In this document: one piece after another, positions 18,566-26,708 of the stretch
How positions within the stretch are numbered: position 1 is the first letter of the stretch
Layout: each line of letters opens with the position of its first letter
Assembly (NCBI GenBank): GCA_018815245.1
Contig: JAHIXK010000015.1
Location: 28,800 to 92,799 of the forward strand
DNA: 64,000 bases
Origin: Gammaproteobacteria bacterium
GTDB taxonomy: Bacteria > Pseudomonadota > Gammaproteobacteria > Burkholderiales > Burkholderiaceae_B
Direction of reading: 5' to 3'
Notes under the pieces: generated by a model
Database searches by the model: none
What the model was told of the DNA's origin: nothing
What the model saw: only the letters and a program-made list of their open reading frames with translations
Translations under genes and position numbers: made by a program

Positions 18566-19161
18566 CGTTTGGCCTCTATGCGAAACTTGATAGACCCTTG
18601 CGCTGTCAGTTCGCCGGTGTCGTTGTTCAGGGTGGCGCCTTGGGCTTCAAATCGTTGCCCTGGACGGGTTACCAGAACTTTTTTGTCAGTTGTAATTTCA
18701 TTGGTAATGTTGTCTATCCTGATTTCATCGGACTTCATCACGGTGAGCAATCCATTGTTGCGGCTGTTCACGACAACATCTTTTTTCAGAAAGATTTCAT
18801 CGGTGTCCAGCAAGTAGACTCCTGTTTTGGCATTGCCATTGACCATCACATTGTTGGGCTCGAACTGTTCAAGTTCAGGGCTGGTGATGTTCCATACATT
18901 GCCTTGGGGTATGTGTTCCGCCGATTTGCTGCGAATGATCGAATATTTGCTCTCGGTCAGGTTGTGGCTTTGTACTGAAAAGTTGCGCACATAGTAATCG
19001 CTGCTGGCCGGATCGGCCTTGCCGCTGGCACTGAACAGACTCAGTTCGGATTGAATGGCAAACCAGTACGATGCGGCAGCCAACAAGAATGTGAGCACCA
19101 AGGGAATGAACTGCGAGAGCAGGTTGAAAAAAGCGCTCAGCGGTTTCACTGCGATTCCCAT
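18562..19161 (-). CDS. lptC: LPS export protein LptC
   Basis: A bitopic inner-membrane protein of 199 aa that passes LPS from LptBFG to LptA. It has one N-terminal membrane segment (about residues 16-36) and a periplasmic OstA-like domain with repeated V(M/V)NGNAKTGVYLLDTDEIFLKK-type strands. The ATG at 19161 overlaps the kdsC end by 16 bases. A start at GTG 19149 is also possible. Confidence 0.9.
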   Translation of the reverse strand: MGIAVKPLSAFFNLLSQFIPLVLTFLLAAASYWFAIQSELSLFSASGKADPASSDYYVRNFSVQSHNLTESKYSIIRSKSAEHIPQGNVWNITSPELEQFEPNNVMVNGNAKTGVYLLDTDEIFLKKDVVVNSRNNGLLTVMKSDEIRIDNITNEITTDKKVLVTRPGQRFEAQGATLNNDTGELTAQGSIKFRIEAKR

Positions 19162-19676
19162 GGGTTGATGTAGCCAGCCTGATTGCCCAGAATGAAGTCG
19201 CACAGTTCTCTAGCAGCACCGTCGCCGGCTGGGCGGGTGTTGATCCAGTTGGCAATTTTCTTCATGGCCGCTGGCGATTGCGGTGTGGTGGCGGCCAGTG
19301 CCACGTGCTGAAGCACGGGGTAATCGGGCCAGTCGTCGCCGAAAAATCCACATTCGTGCCACTCCAGGCCCAGCGATTGGCGAATGCCATCGTAAGCTTG
19401 AAGCTTGGTTTTGCAACCCTGCACCAGTTGGTAAATGCCCAAGTCTTTGGCGCGTTTCTCGACAATGGTACTTGACCGTGCCGTGATCCACACCACTTTT
19501 ATACCGTGGTCCATCAACAGGCGAAGGCCTTGGCCATCGAATACGCTGAAGCGTTTCATGACTTCGCCATCGTTGCCGAAATAAAGCCCGCCATCGGTTA
19601 GCGTGCCATCCACATCGAAGCCCATCAGCCTGATTTGACCTGCTGCCTGTTTCGCATCGGGTTTCACATCCATCAC
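19146..19676 (-). CDS. kdsC: 3-deoxy-D-manno-octulosonate 8-phosphate phosphatase
   Basis: HAD-family phosphatase (176 aa) making free KDO from KDO 8-phosphate. Motif I is MGFDVDGTLTDG (catalytic Asp pair), motif II WITARSS, and motif IV GDDWPDYPVL. It is a small-cap C0-type HAD of the expected size. Its start overlaps the kdsD stop. Confidence 0.95.
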   Translation of the reverse strand: MMDVKPDAKQAAGQIRLMGFDVDGTLTDGGLYFGNDGEVMKRFSVFDGQGLRLLMDHGIKVVWITARSSTIVEKRAKDLGIYQLVQGCKTKLQAYDGIRQSLGLEWHECGFFGDDWPDYPVLQHVALAATTPQSPAAMKKIANWINTRPAGDGAARELCDFILGNQAGYINPWESQ

Positions 19677-20665
19677 ACCACCTTCGCTTCAAACAGGTCG
19701 TGAAAGTTCAGGGCGCCCACGATGTACCCTTGTTTGTCGGTGACAACCACCTGGCTAATGTGGCACACCTCCATCATGCGGACGGCCTCCACAGCCAGTT
19801 TTTCTGGAGCAATGCACTTTGGCGCGGCGTTCATGACTTCGCTGACCAGCAGGCCACGAAGATCCAGACCCTGTTCGATCAGGCGACGCAAATCGCCGTC
19901 GGTGAATATACCCAGCAACTTGTTGTCCGGGCCCGCCACGGCGGTCATGCCCAAGCCTTTCCGGGTGATTTCCAGAATGGCGCTGGATATGCTGGCCGAA
20001 GGGGCCACTGTTGGAATGCGTTCGCCCTTGCGCATGACATCACTGACATGGGTCAGCAACTTGCGACCCAGGCTGCCACCGGGGTGCGACAAGGCAAAGT
20101 CTTCTTCGCTGAAGCCGCGCGCTTTCAAGACCACCACAGCCAATGCGTCGCCCAGTGCCAAGGCGGCGGTGGTGCTGGCGGTGGGGGCAAGGTTCAATGG
20201 GCAGGCTTCTTTCTCAACACCACAGTCAAGTACCAGATCAGCCTGACGGGCCAGCGCCGAATCCAGCTTGCCGGTCATGGCGACAATTTTTGCACCCCGC
20301 CGTGTAATGGCTGGCAAAACGGCAACCAGTTCTTCGGTATTGCCCGAATTGGACAGGGCGATGACCACGTCTTCGGGGGTGATCATGCCCAAATCGCCAT
20401 GCGAGGCTTCGGTGGCATGCACAAAGAAAGAGGGGGTGCCGGTGCTGGCAAAGGTGGCGGCAATTTTTTTGGCAATCAAGCCAGACTTGCCCACGCCGAT
20501 CAGTATGACCCGGCCTTTGCAGTTCAAAATTGCGTTTGCAGCTTCACTGAATTGGTCATTCAGTCGCTCAGACAAAGCGGATACTGCCTGCGCTTCAATG
20601 GCCAGTGCTTCTCTGGCCATGGCCAGAAAATCATGATTGTCTATATTCGACGGCGTTTGTGACAT
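19673..20665 (-). CDS. kdsD: Arabinose-5-phosphate isomerase
   Basis: Converts ribulose 5-phosphate to arabinose 5-phosphate, the first step of KDO synthesis. The 330-aa protein has an N-terminal sugar isomerase (SIS) domain with GVGKSGLIAKKIAATFASTG (about 56-75) and ALSNSGNTEE, and two C-terminal CBS domains (about 210-330). It begins the kdsD-kdsC-lptCAB-rpoN series and is divergent from the antiporter gene across a 106-base gap that holds a direct repeat. Confidence 0.95.
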   Translation of the reverse strand: MSQTPSNIDNHDFLAMAREALAIEAQAVSALSERLNDQFSEAANAILNCKGRVILIGVGKSGLIAKKIAATFASTGTPSFFVHATEASHGDLGMITPEDVVIALSNSGNTEELVAVLPAITRRGAKIVAMTGKLDSALARQADLVLDCGVEKEACPLNLAPTASTTAALALGDALAVVVLKARGFSEEDFALSHPGGSLGRKLLTHVSDVMRKGERIPTVAPSASISSAILEITRKGLGMTAVAGPDNKLLGIFTDGDLRRLIEQGLDLRGLLVSEVMNAAPKCIAPEKLAVEAVRMMEVCHISQVVVTDKQGYIVGALNFHDLFEAKVV

Positions 20666-20681
20666 ATTAGACCCTGATAGA

Positions 20682-20775
20682 CTTAAGCATTAAAGGTGCT
20701 TGAGACTGTTCGCTTTTCAGGGCAGTATAGCAAAGCGCGTGCCAATTCTCTTCACTTCTTAAGCATTAAACGTGC
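20682..20775. repeat. Pair of 18-bp near-identical direct repeats between kdsD and the antiporter gene
   Basis: CTTAAGCATTAAAGGTGC at 20682-20699 and CTTAAGCATTAAACGTGC at 20758-20775 differ at one base and start 76 bases apart. Each contains TTAA-GCA-TTAA, a small dyad. The second copy runs into the GTG start of the antiporter gene. A regulator binding pair is possible; a chance duplication is the alternative. Confidence 0.6.
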
Positions 20776-22772
20776 CTAACGCTCTAGAGCTTTCTCTGAT
20801 TCTTATGCTGATCGCCGTTTTGGCGGTTTCGCTCTTCCGACACTGGAAGTTGCCTGCCATGCTGGGCTATCTGTTTGCGGGCACATTAATTGGCCCCAAT
20901 TCGCTGGGCATCGTGCCCGATTCACCGGAAACCCGACACCTTGCCGAGTTTGGCGTGGTGTTTCTGATGTTTTCCATCGGCCTTGAATTCAGTTTGCCCA
21001 AATTGCATGCCATGCGCCGGGTGGTCTTCGGGCTGGGGCTTGCGCAGGTCAGCTTGACCATGCTGGGGGTAATGGCGCTTGGGGTATTGGCGGGCTATTT
21101 TTTCAATGTGCCTTTCAGTACGGCTTTTGTATTGGCGGGCGCAGCAGCCATGTCGTCCACGGCGATTGCCAGCAAATTGTTGTCGGAAAGGCTCGAGCTT
21201 GATTCGCCGCATGGCCGGCAGGTCATGGGCATTTTGCTGTTTCAGGATTTGGCTGTGGTGCCGCTGCTGATCATTATTCCAGCTTTGGGGCAAAGCGCGG
21301 AAAACCTGACCTTGACATTGAGTGTGGCTTTGGTGAAGGCCGCTTTGGTGTTGGGTTTGATGTTGGTGTTTGGTCAGCGCATGATGAACTGGTGGATGAC
21401 CTTTGTTGCCCGCAGCAAGTCGCAAGAATTGTTCGTGCTCAATGTGCTGCTGATTGTTTTGGGGTTGGCCTGGCTGACTGAGCTGGCGGAACTGTCCTTG
21501 GCTTTGGGCGCATTCGTGGCAGGTATTCTGATTGCGGAAACGCAGTACAAGCACCAAGTGGAAGAGGACATCAAACCGTTCCGTGATGTGCTGTTGGGCT
21601 TGTTTTTTGTGACCACCGGCATGCTGCTCAATCCGCAGGTGGTATTGGAAAACTGGTATTGGGTGCTCGGGTTGGCAGTGTTCCCTGTGTTGGCCAAACT
21701 GATTTTGATTGCGGTGCTGGCCCGAATTTTCGGCGCGAACACCGGCACTGCCATGCGAACTGGTATTTACCTTGCCCAGGCGGGTGAGTTTGGTTTTGTG
21801 TTGTTGGCCAATACCGGATCGGCTGGTTTTGGTTTGGTGCCCGATCCCTGGCTGCAAACCATTACGGCCAGCATGGTGCTGTCGATGCTGGCCGCGCCAT
21901 TCATGATTCAACACGCGGATCGAATTGTGTTGCGTTTCTCAAGCCAGGAGTGGTTGCAAAAGTCGCTGGAGTTGCACCAGATCGCCCAAAAAAGCCTGGC
22001 TACCAACAAGCACGTGCTTATTTGCGGTTTTGGGCGCAGTGGCCAACATCTGGCACGTTTGCTGGGCAGGGAAGACCTGGACTACGTGGCGCTGGACCTG
22101 GACCCGGACCGAATTCGAGAGGCCACCGCAGCAGGCGATTCAGTGGTGTTTGGTGATGCGGCCAAGCGTGAAACCCTTGTGGCGGCAGGTTTGTTGCGGG
22201 CCTCGTGTGTGGTTGTTACGTTTGCAGAATTCAAGTCGGCTGAAAAAGTGTTGTTGACTGTTCGCGCCTTGGCGCCGAACGTGCCCGTGGTGGTTCGCAC
22301 TTATGATGAAAGTGATCTGGAGCGGCTGACTGCGGCAGGTGCCACCGAGGTTGTGCCTGAAATTCTCGAAGGCAGTTTGATGTTGGGTTCGCAGGCGCTG
22401 ATGCTGCTCGGCGTTCCGGTTTCTCGCGTGGTCAAGCAGATTCGGGCCATCCGCGAATCACGCTACCAAATGTTTCGGGGCGTTTTTCGGGGTGTGGACG
22501 ATGAAGCCGACACACCAGAGAATCAGTGGGTTCGTTTGCACTCCGTGTTTGTTGAGCCGGGCGCAAGTGGTGTGGGCAAAAGCCTGGCTGAATTGGGTAT
22601 TCTGGATTTGGAAATAGAAGTGTGCGCCATTCGACGGCGCGGTATTCGGGGTGGCGACCCATCGCCCGACACGCAATTGGAATCGGGCGACATTCTGGTG
22701 TTGAAGGGGCAGCCCGATTCATTGAGTTTGGCCGAAGCAATTATTCTTGGGCGAACTGTTACTGGTCGATAG
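20772..22772 (+). CDS. CPA2-family cation:proton antiporter (KefB/YbaL-like) with TrkA domains
   Basis: A 666-aa membrane transporter. About 380 residues form 12-13 membrane segments with the CPA2 motifs HLAEFGVVFLMFSIGLEFS and LLFQDLAVVPLL. They are followed by a TrkA-N nucleotide-binding domain (HVLICGFGRSGQHLARLL, then YVALDLDP) and a TrkA-C domain near the C terminus. It probably exchanges K+ or Na+ for H+ under NAD(H) control. The gene starts with GTG inside the second direct repeat. It ends four bases from the convergent pilin operon. Confidence 0.9.
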   Translation: MPNALELSLILMLIAVLAVSLFRHWKLPAMLGYLFAGTLIGPNSLGIVPDSPETRHLAEFGVVFLMFSIGLEFSLPKLHAMRRVVFGLGLAQVSLTMLGVMALGVLAGYFFNVPFSTAFVLAGAAAMSSTAIASKLLSERLELDSPHGRQVMGILLFQDLAVVPLLIIIPALGQSAENLTLTLSVALVKAALVLGLMLVFGQRMMNWWMTFVARSKSQELFVLNVLLIVLGLAWLTELAELSLALGAFVAGILIAETQYKHQVEEDIKPFRDVLLGLFFVTTGMLLNPQVVLENWYWVLGLAVFPVLAKLILIAVLARIFGANTGTAMRTGIYLAQAGEFGFVLLANTGSAGFGLVPDPWLQTITASMVLSMLAAPFMIQHADRIVLRFSSQEWLQKSLELHQIAQKSLATNKHVLICGFGRSGQHLARLLGREDLDYVALDLDPDRIREATAAGDSVVFGDAAKRETLVAAGLLRASCVVVTFAEFKSAEKVLLTVRALAPNVPVVVRTYDESDLERLTAAGATEVVPEILEGSLMLGSQALMLLGVPVSRVVKQIRAIRESRYQMFRGVFRGVDDEADTPENQWVRLHSVFVEPGASGVGKSLAELGILDLEIEVCAIRRRGIRGGDPSPDTQLESGDILVLKGQPDSLSLAEAIILGRTVTGR

Positions 22773-22776
22773 GTGT

Positions 22777-23412
22777 TTAGCGAAGAACGTAAAGTGCCGC
22801 GCAGGGTTGACCATTGGATTCATCCCATTGGCCGTCTTCGGTTGTACAAAATGCCTCTTCGCCGCCAAGTACCTGCACAGCGCCACGCAAGGGGTTGCCG
22901 TCATCCAGTTTGCGGTCAATTTCAGCAAGCTGACTGACTGCAATTGCTTCCCCCAACAGCAAGGTCATTGCGTTTTCTCGCGAGTTGGCACCTTGAAATG
23001 TGTTGCTGAGCAGGTAGTGACTGCTGAACTGGTTTTCCATTGAACTGGCCGGTGTGCAGTTGCCCGATGCGTCAGCACCCGCCTGGAATTCACCCTGAAT
23101 AAATCCTGACAGTTGAAGGTGTGTAAATACATTGCATGTTTCATCGCCTTCAATCAGTCCGTTTCCGTCCCCACCTGCGCTGGACAAACCCGCGGCGGCT
23201 GCTGCAATGAAGTCGCCGGGCAGGGCGGAATAACGGGCCTGAAATGCTGAAATTGCAGTTTCAAGGTTTGCAATGTCGGTAACTGTTGCCTGCACGCGGG
23301 CGCTGTTCAATAATTCGCGGCCCTTGAGCACGCCGCCTGCCAGTATGGCGACAACGGCGAGTGCAATGGCCAGTTCGAGCAATGAAAATCCGTGTTGTGG
23401 GTGTTGTTTCAA
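22777..23412 (-). CDS. Type IV prepilin / pseudopilin (candidate major subunit)
   Basis: A 211-aa class of type IV pilin-like protein. A short basic leader ends QHG|FSLLELAIALAVVAILAGG, with the cleavage glycine and Glu at mature position 5. It continues with the pilin-style segment SALPGDF and Cys residues in the C-terminal half. I chose a TTG start (23410-23412): it overlaps the previous stop as TTGA, has AGGAG seven bases upstream, and gives a ten-residue leader. As the last gene and with the most canonical N terminus it is the best major pilin candidate. Confidence 0.82.
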   Translation of the reverse strand: MKQHPQHGFSLLELAIALAVVAILAGGVLKGRELLNSARVQATVTDIANLETAISAFQARYSALPGDFIAAAAAGLSSAGGDGNGLIEGDETCNVFTHLQLSGFIQGEFQAGADASGNCTPASSMENQFSSHYLLSNTFQGANSRENAMTLLLGEAIAVSQLAEIDRKLDDGNPLRGAVQVLGGEEAFCTTEDGQWDESNGQPCAALYVLR

Positions 23413-24182
23413 TTTGATTCTCCTGAATAAGCAATTGGGTCGAGCGCACCACGTTTCATCCAAAGCCAGTTCATTCGTTCAAATGAAATCCAGACCGGGT
23501 TTTGCGCTGTTTGCTCGGGATCGATAAAAAATTGTTGAAAGCGGTTTTGGTTAATACCGTTGCCGTCTGTGCCGTTGTTGGTCAACACTGGATAAGCGAC
23601 CCACACTGCAGTGGGGCTAAGTAGTGTGTGTTCACCACAACCATGTTCCGTGTTGGCGGGCAGTGTCTGGCCTGCAATGCTTTGGCACAGGTGAATGGCG
23701 GGCAAGGGCCCGGTGCCCACGCCGTGGTTGATCGTGAATGGGGCCATCACTATTTCGGCCAGTTGTTGTGGGCTTAGTTGTTCAAAAGGCTGGGTGGAAA
23801 CCAAGGTGTTTTGTGCTGGTTCACCTGCACTTTCAAGCGTGGCCACGGCCATTTTCCACTTGCCGGAAAGCCCCCAGGTGCTCAGCGTGGCGTTGGGAAG
23901 CCAGCCTTCGGGTCGGGTGCACGCGTCACCGGCTCTGGATTCGTGTCCGCCAGCCTGCAAAGCGGGGCATGGCAAGCGGCCTGTGGCCAGAACAAAACCC
24001 TCAACTGCTTCAACTATTTTCTGTTTGCTGGCCAGGTCGTGTGTTAAGCGGTTTTTATGTTGCTGACCAGCAAGCAAATTCAATATGGGGCCGAGAATGA
24101 TGGCCAGCACCACAATAACGAGTGCAATTTCAATCAGCATGAAGCCTGCTGTATGTGGCCCGGAATTGCGAGGTCTGTTCAT
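23409..24182 (-). CDS. Prepilin-like protein with LPCPA motif
   Basis: A 257-aa protein with a 14-residue leader and the prepilin site AG|FMLIEIALVIVVLAIILG, including Glu5, followed by a hydrophobic helix. Downstream is GRLPCPA and a second Cys near GWLP, a motif also present in the neighbouring upstream gene product. Its ATG overlaps the previous stop (ATGA) and its TGA overlaps the next start. Probably a minor pseudopilin. The exact family cannot be told from sequence alone. Confidence 0.78.
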   Translation of the reverse strand: MNRPRNSGPHTAGFMLIEIALVIVVLAIILGPILNLLAGQQHKNRLTHDLASKQKIVEAVEGFVLATGRLPCPALQAGGHESRAGDACTRPEGWLPNATLSTWGLSGKWKMAVATLESAGEPAQNTLVSTQPFEQLSPQQLAEIVMAPFTINHGVGTGPLPAIHLCQSIAGQTLPANTEHGCGEHTLLSPTAVWVAYPVLTNNGTDGNGINQNRFQQFFIDPEQTAQNPVWISFERMNWLWMKRGALDPIAYSGESN

Positions 24183-25255
24183 GGTTGCACCTGATTCACC
24201 ACCATGCTGTGGTCAGGCGAATGGGTAATTTGGAAGTTTGCAAGGTCCGCCTTGGTGTTGTCTGGCCAGGAAAAATCGCAGGTGCATGCCGTGCTGTTGG
24301 CACTTAAGGGGCATTCTTGCCGTTGGGTGGGGCGACACGATTTGTTGCTGGCTGCCACCGGTTCAAAACGACTGACCGGCCATCGGCTTTTCAGCGATGC
24401 GGGGCCGGCAAATATGCAAGGCGATTCAGGGGTGCTGGTGCAGGTGGCTTGTTCGCTTGAAGTGGAGACCCATTGCCCTGAGGCGTCGCAGGTGCAGGTG
24501 CATTTTGTTTTTGTACACCTGCAGGCGCAGTTTGAATTCACCGGCGTGTACGTGTTGCTTTTTCCTGGCGTCTCAATCAGATTTTCGTGGGGCGGATTGT
24601 TTGTGTTGCTCAGTGTGTCCCGAAGCAAATGGATTTGTGCATTCGCCATGTGGGCGCGCAGTTCGTTCACGCGGATCAGCATGTACGGTGGCGTGACATC
24701 GTAGTGATGTTCGCCTGTGTTTTGAATTGCTTGTGCAACCACTGCAACAATGTTTTCTTCGATGCGGTTGTGTTGCGCGGGGATGCGAATTTGCATGGCG
24801 GGTTTTGAGTAATCAACCCAGCGGCTCCACCCCAATGCGTTGGGTTGCAATAATTGGGCGGAAACAGCGTATTGCCAATTCTTGCTGGCAGAAGGCTGCA
24901 ATTCATGTTTGCCCGCGCTGATGCCCTGGTTCAAGTAATTGATGCCAGTTTTGCTGTGAAGTGGCAAGTAAGCCCACGGCTTTGCCAGGCAGGTGGTTTG
25001 TGGTGGGCCTTCTGGAATGGTGGCCGGGCAGGGCAGATGACCCAAATGACTTTGACTGTGAATGCCCTGGTTGGCTGCGAAACCCAGCAGGCCTGAACGA
25101 ATGTGATCAAGGATCTGGCTTTGCCGGGCTTGTTGTTCAAGCTGTAGTGCGTGCTGGTGCGTGCCAGATTCAGCTATTTTTGAGGTAACAAAACCAGCCA
25201 GCATTACCAGCACAAGCACCACGAGAAAGGCATACCCTTTGTGGTTCGCGCGCAT
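24179..25255 (-). CDS. GspK/PilX-like minor pseudopilin with cysteine-rich insert
   Basis: A 358-aa protein with prepilin-type N terminus KG|YAFLVVLVLVMLAGFV. It lacks Glu5, as do GspK-type tip subunits. It carries GHLPCPA near residue 75, like the next gene. Residues about 243-256 have six Cys in fourteen positions (CACRC then CTCTC), and the C-terminal 120 residues contain twelve Cys in all. The ATG at 25255 sits two bases after the upstream stop; a GTG at 25270 is an alternative. A disulfide-rich tip or adhesive domain is my inference. Confidence 0.7.
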   Translation of the reverse strand: MRANHKGYAFLVVLVLVMLAGFVTSKIAESGTHQHALQLEQQARQSQILDHIRSGLLGFAANQGIHSQSHLGHLPCPATIPEGPPQTTCLAKPWAYLPLHSKTGINYLNQGISAGKHELQPSASKNWQYAVSAQLLQPNALGWSRWVDYSKPAMQIRIPAQHNRIEENIVAVVAQAIQNTGEHHYDVTPPYMLIRVNELRAHMANAQIHLLRDTLSNTNNPPHENLIETPGKSNTYTPVNSNCACRCTKTKCTCTCDASGQWVSTSSEQATCTSTPESPCIFAGPASLKSRWPVSRFEPVAASNKSCRPTQRQECPLSANSTACTCDFSWPDNTKADLANFQITHSPDHSMVVNQVQP

Positions 25256-25257
25256 GT

Positions 25258-25851
25258 TCAAGGAAGCCACCTTTTTGAAGCAGGATCAAAATGCCGGCGA
25301 CCTGATGGGGTATTGATCCAGCCGCTAACAGGAGTCGTATTTTTTTCTGCTGCGGCACGGTTGCCGTGTGTTTCGTTTTTTTTATTTGTGTGATGAGAAA
25401 TTTTCTCTGGTGCTACCAGCACATTCGAAGCGAATAGCGCGTTCTGGTTCGCGTTTTTTTCGGGCCTGTTGTTCTTCGTGTTCGAGCTGCCGGCGCATTG
25501 CATTGAATACGGGGTTTGATCCAAATCTGGGCGGGTCTCAATGCGACAGTTTCCTGATACAGCCTCGGACGCATACAGCCAGTTGGAAAACGCATGCCAC
25601 ATTTCAGTTTCACTTGAAAACAGTTGAACAATGGACACCGGTTTTTGTTGGTTTCCCACGTGTTTTGCGGGTGCCTGGATTGCATGACTGACCCGGTTTG
25701 GCTTGTATTTTTCCACCTGTTTTTTCATGGAAATGTTGTCAAAATACATGAATACAAATAAGCCAAGAAGCAGCAGGCAACAATCAATCAAGGGCCGCAC
25801 GCAACGCATCCATCGAATACCCCGGACTGCAGCAACAGTGGATTGCTTCAT
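25258..25851 (-). CDS. Bitopic inner-membrane protein of the pilus operon, unknown family
   Basis: A 197-aa protein not assignable to a family. It has a basic N terminus, one membrane segment (LIDCCLLLLGLFVFMYF, about residues 22-38), a lysine-rich stretch, then a polar periplasmic region rich in Asn, Lys and His, ending GWINTPSGRRHFDP. The ATG overlaps the upstream stop (ATGA). Size, topology and place (after the platform and the other bitopic protein) match a PilO/MshJ-like or PilP-like assembly component, by analogy only. Confidence 0.6.
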   Translation of the reverse strand: MKQSTVAAVRGIRWMRCVRPLIDCCLLLLGLFVFMYFDNISMKKQVEKYKPNRVSHAIQAPAKHVGNQQKPVSIVQLFSSETEMWHAFSNWLYASEAVSGNCRIETRPDLDQTPYSMQCAGSSNTKNNRPEKNANQNALFASNVLVAPEKISHHTNKKNETHGNRAAAEKNTTPVSGWINTPSGRRHFDPASKRWLP

Positions 25852-26708
25852 GGTGCAAGTGGTGCGGCGCTGCACGTTGCATGTGTAGATGATTCAAGAG
25901 AGCACCCTTTTGGCACACGTTTGCGTTCCCTGTTCAGTTGCACCGTGGTGTTGATATGCCCATTGCCGTGCCAGTGAATATTGAGTGCGTTCAGGTTTGC
26001 GCGATTGCCTTTGCCGAATTTACTGATCTGATTTGACCATTGGTCCAGTGAAAGAGGTGTGGCGTTGGTTTGCGCTTTGTTGGCCGTTTGTTGAATGTGT
26101 TGACGTGTCTGCTGTTCCTGTATTTTTATTTGCTGGTTTGAATGCAATTGCATCAGCAGTGCAGTGGTTAAGGTACTGGTCAGGGCGACCATGCGCAGTT
26201 GTTGGTATGTGGTGCAGGGTTTGCGCCACAAACCGACAAGAAGCTTCAGCGTTGTGATGCGTTTTCCAGCGCCGTTCTTTTGTTCTGTTACCCATTTTCC
26301 AAGGTGCTTTAATTCGTTGTCATTCACGCGCATCATGGGCGTTGCACGTGAGAAATGAGAGGATTTGCCGGTGGAAATAACCGTGATTGTTTGCCCCATG
26401 GATGCAAGCGATTGTCGCTGACGTCGATGAACAGGAAGTTCTGGTATTTCAACAAGTCGCAGTGGGTCGTATTCAATGTTTGTCCAGTGGTACATGGCTG
26501 AATGTTCTTCGCTATTTTTTGATGCGCCCAGATTCAGATAAACACGGGTGTCCGTCAGGGTGAAGCTGGACAGTGCTGCGGCGCTGCCCAGAAATGCATC
26601 AAATGGCAGGCTCATTTTTTCTTGCCATACGCCTTCTTGTTGCTGAAACAGCAAGGCATTGTTTTCGTGGATAACCCACACGTCGGCATTGGCGGAGATA
26701 TCTTTCAT
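25848..26708 (-). CDS. Bitopic assembly protein of the pilus operon (PilN/MshI-like by position)
   Basis: A 286-aa protein with a long cytoplasmic-looking N-terminal part (about 1-165), one hydrophobic segment (RMVALTSTLTTALLMQL, about 168-185), a Gln-rich coiled-coil-like stretch, and a periplasmic C-terminal domain. This is the layout of a fused PilM/PilN, GspL or PilO2-type protein that anchors the ATPase. No actin-fold motif is recognisable, so the family is not settled. It overlaps both neighbours by four bases. Confidence 0.6.
   Translation of the reverse strand: MKDISANADVWVIHENNALLFQQQEGVWQEKMSLPFDAFLGSAAALSSFTLTDTRVYLNLGASKNSEEHSAMYHWTNIEYDPLRLVEIPELPVHRRQRQSLASMGQTITVISTGKSSHFSRATPMMRVNDNELKHLGKWVTEQKNGAGKRITTLKLLVGLWRKPCTTYQQLRMVALTSTLTTALLMQLHSNQQIKIQEQQTRQHIQQTANKAQTNATPLSLDQWSNQISKFGKGNRANLNALNIHWHGNGHINTTVQLNRERKRVPKGCSLESSTHATCSAAPLAP

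Noticed and set aside
19700..20662. A 320-codon plus-strand frame opposite kdsD
   Set aside because: Glycine/histidine-rich shadow of a well-supported isomerase gene.
20922..21914. A 330-codon minus-strand frame opposite the antiporter gene
   Set aside because: Rich in His, Gln and Asn with no motif, as expected from the reverse of a membrane-protein gene; the plus-strand gene has clear family signatures.
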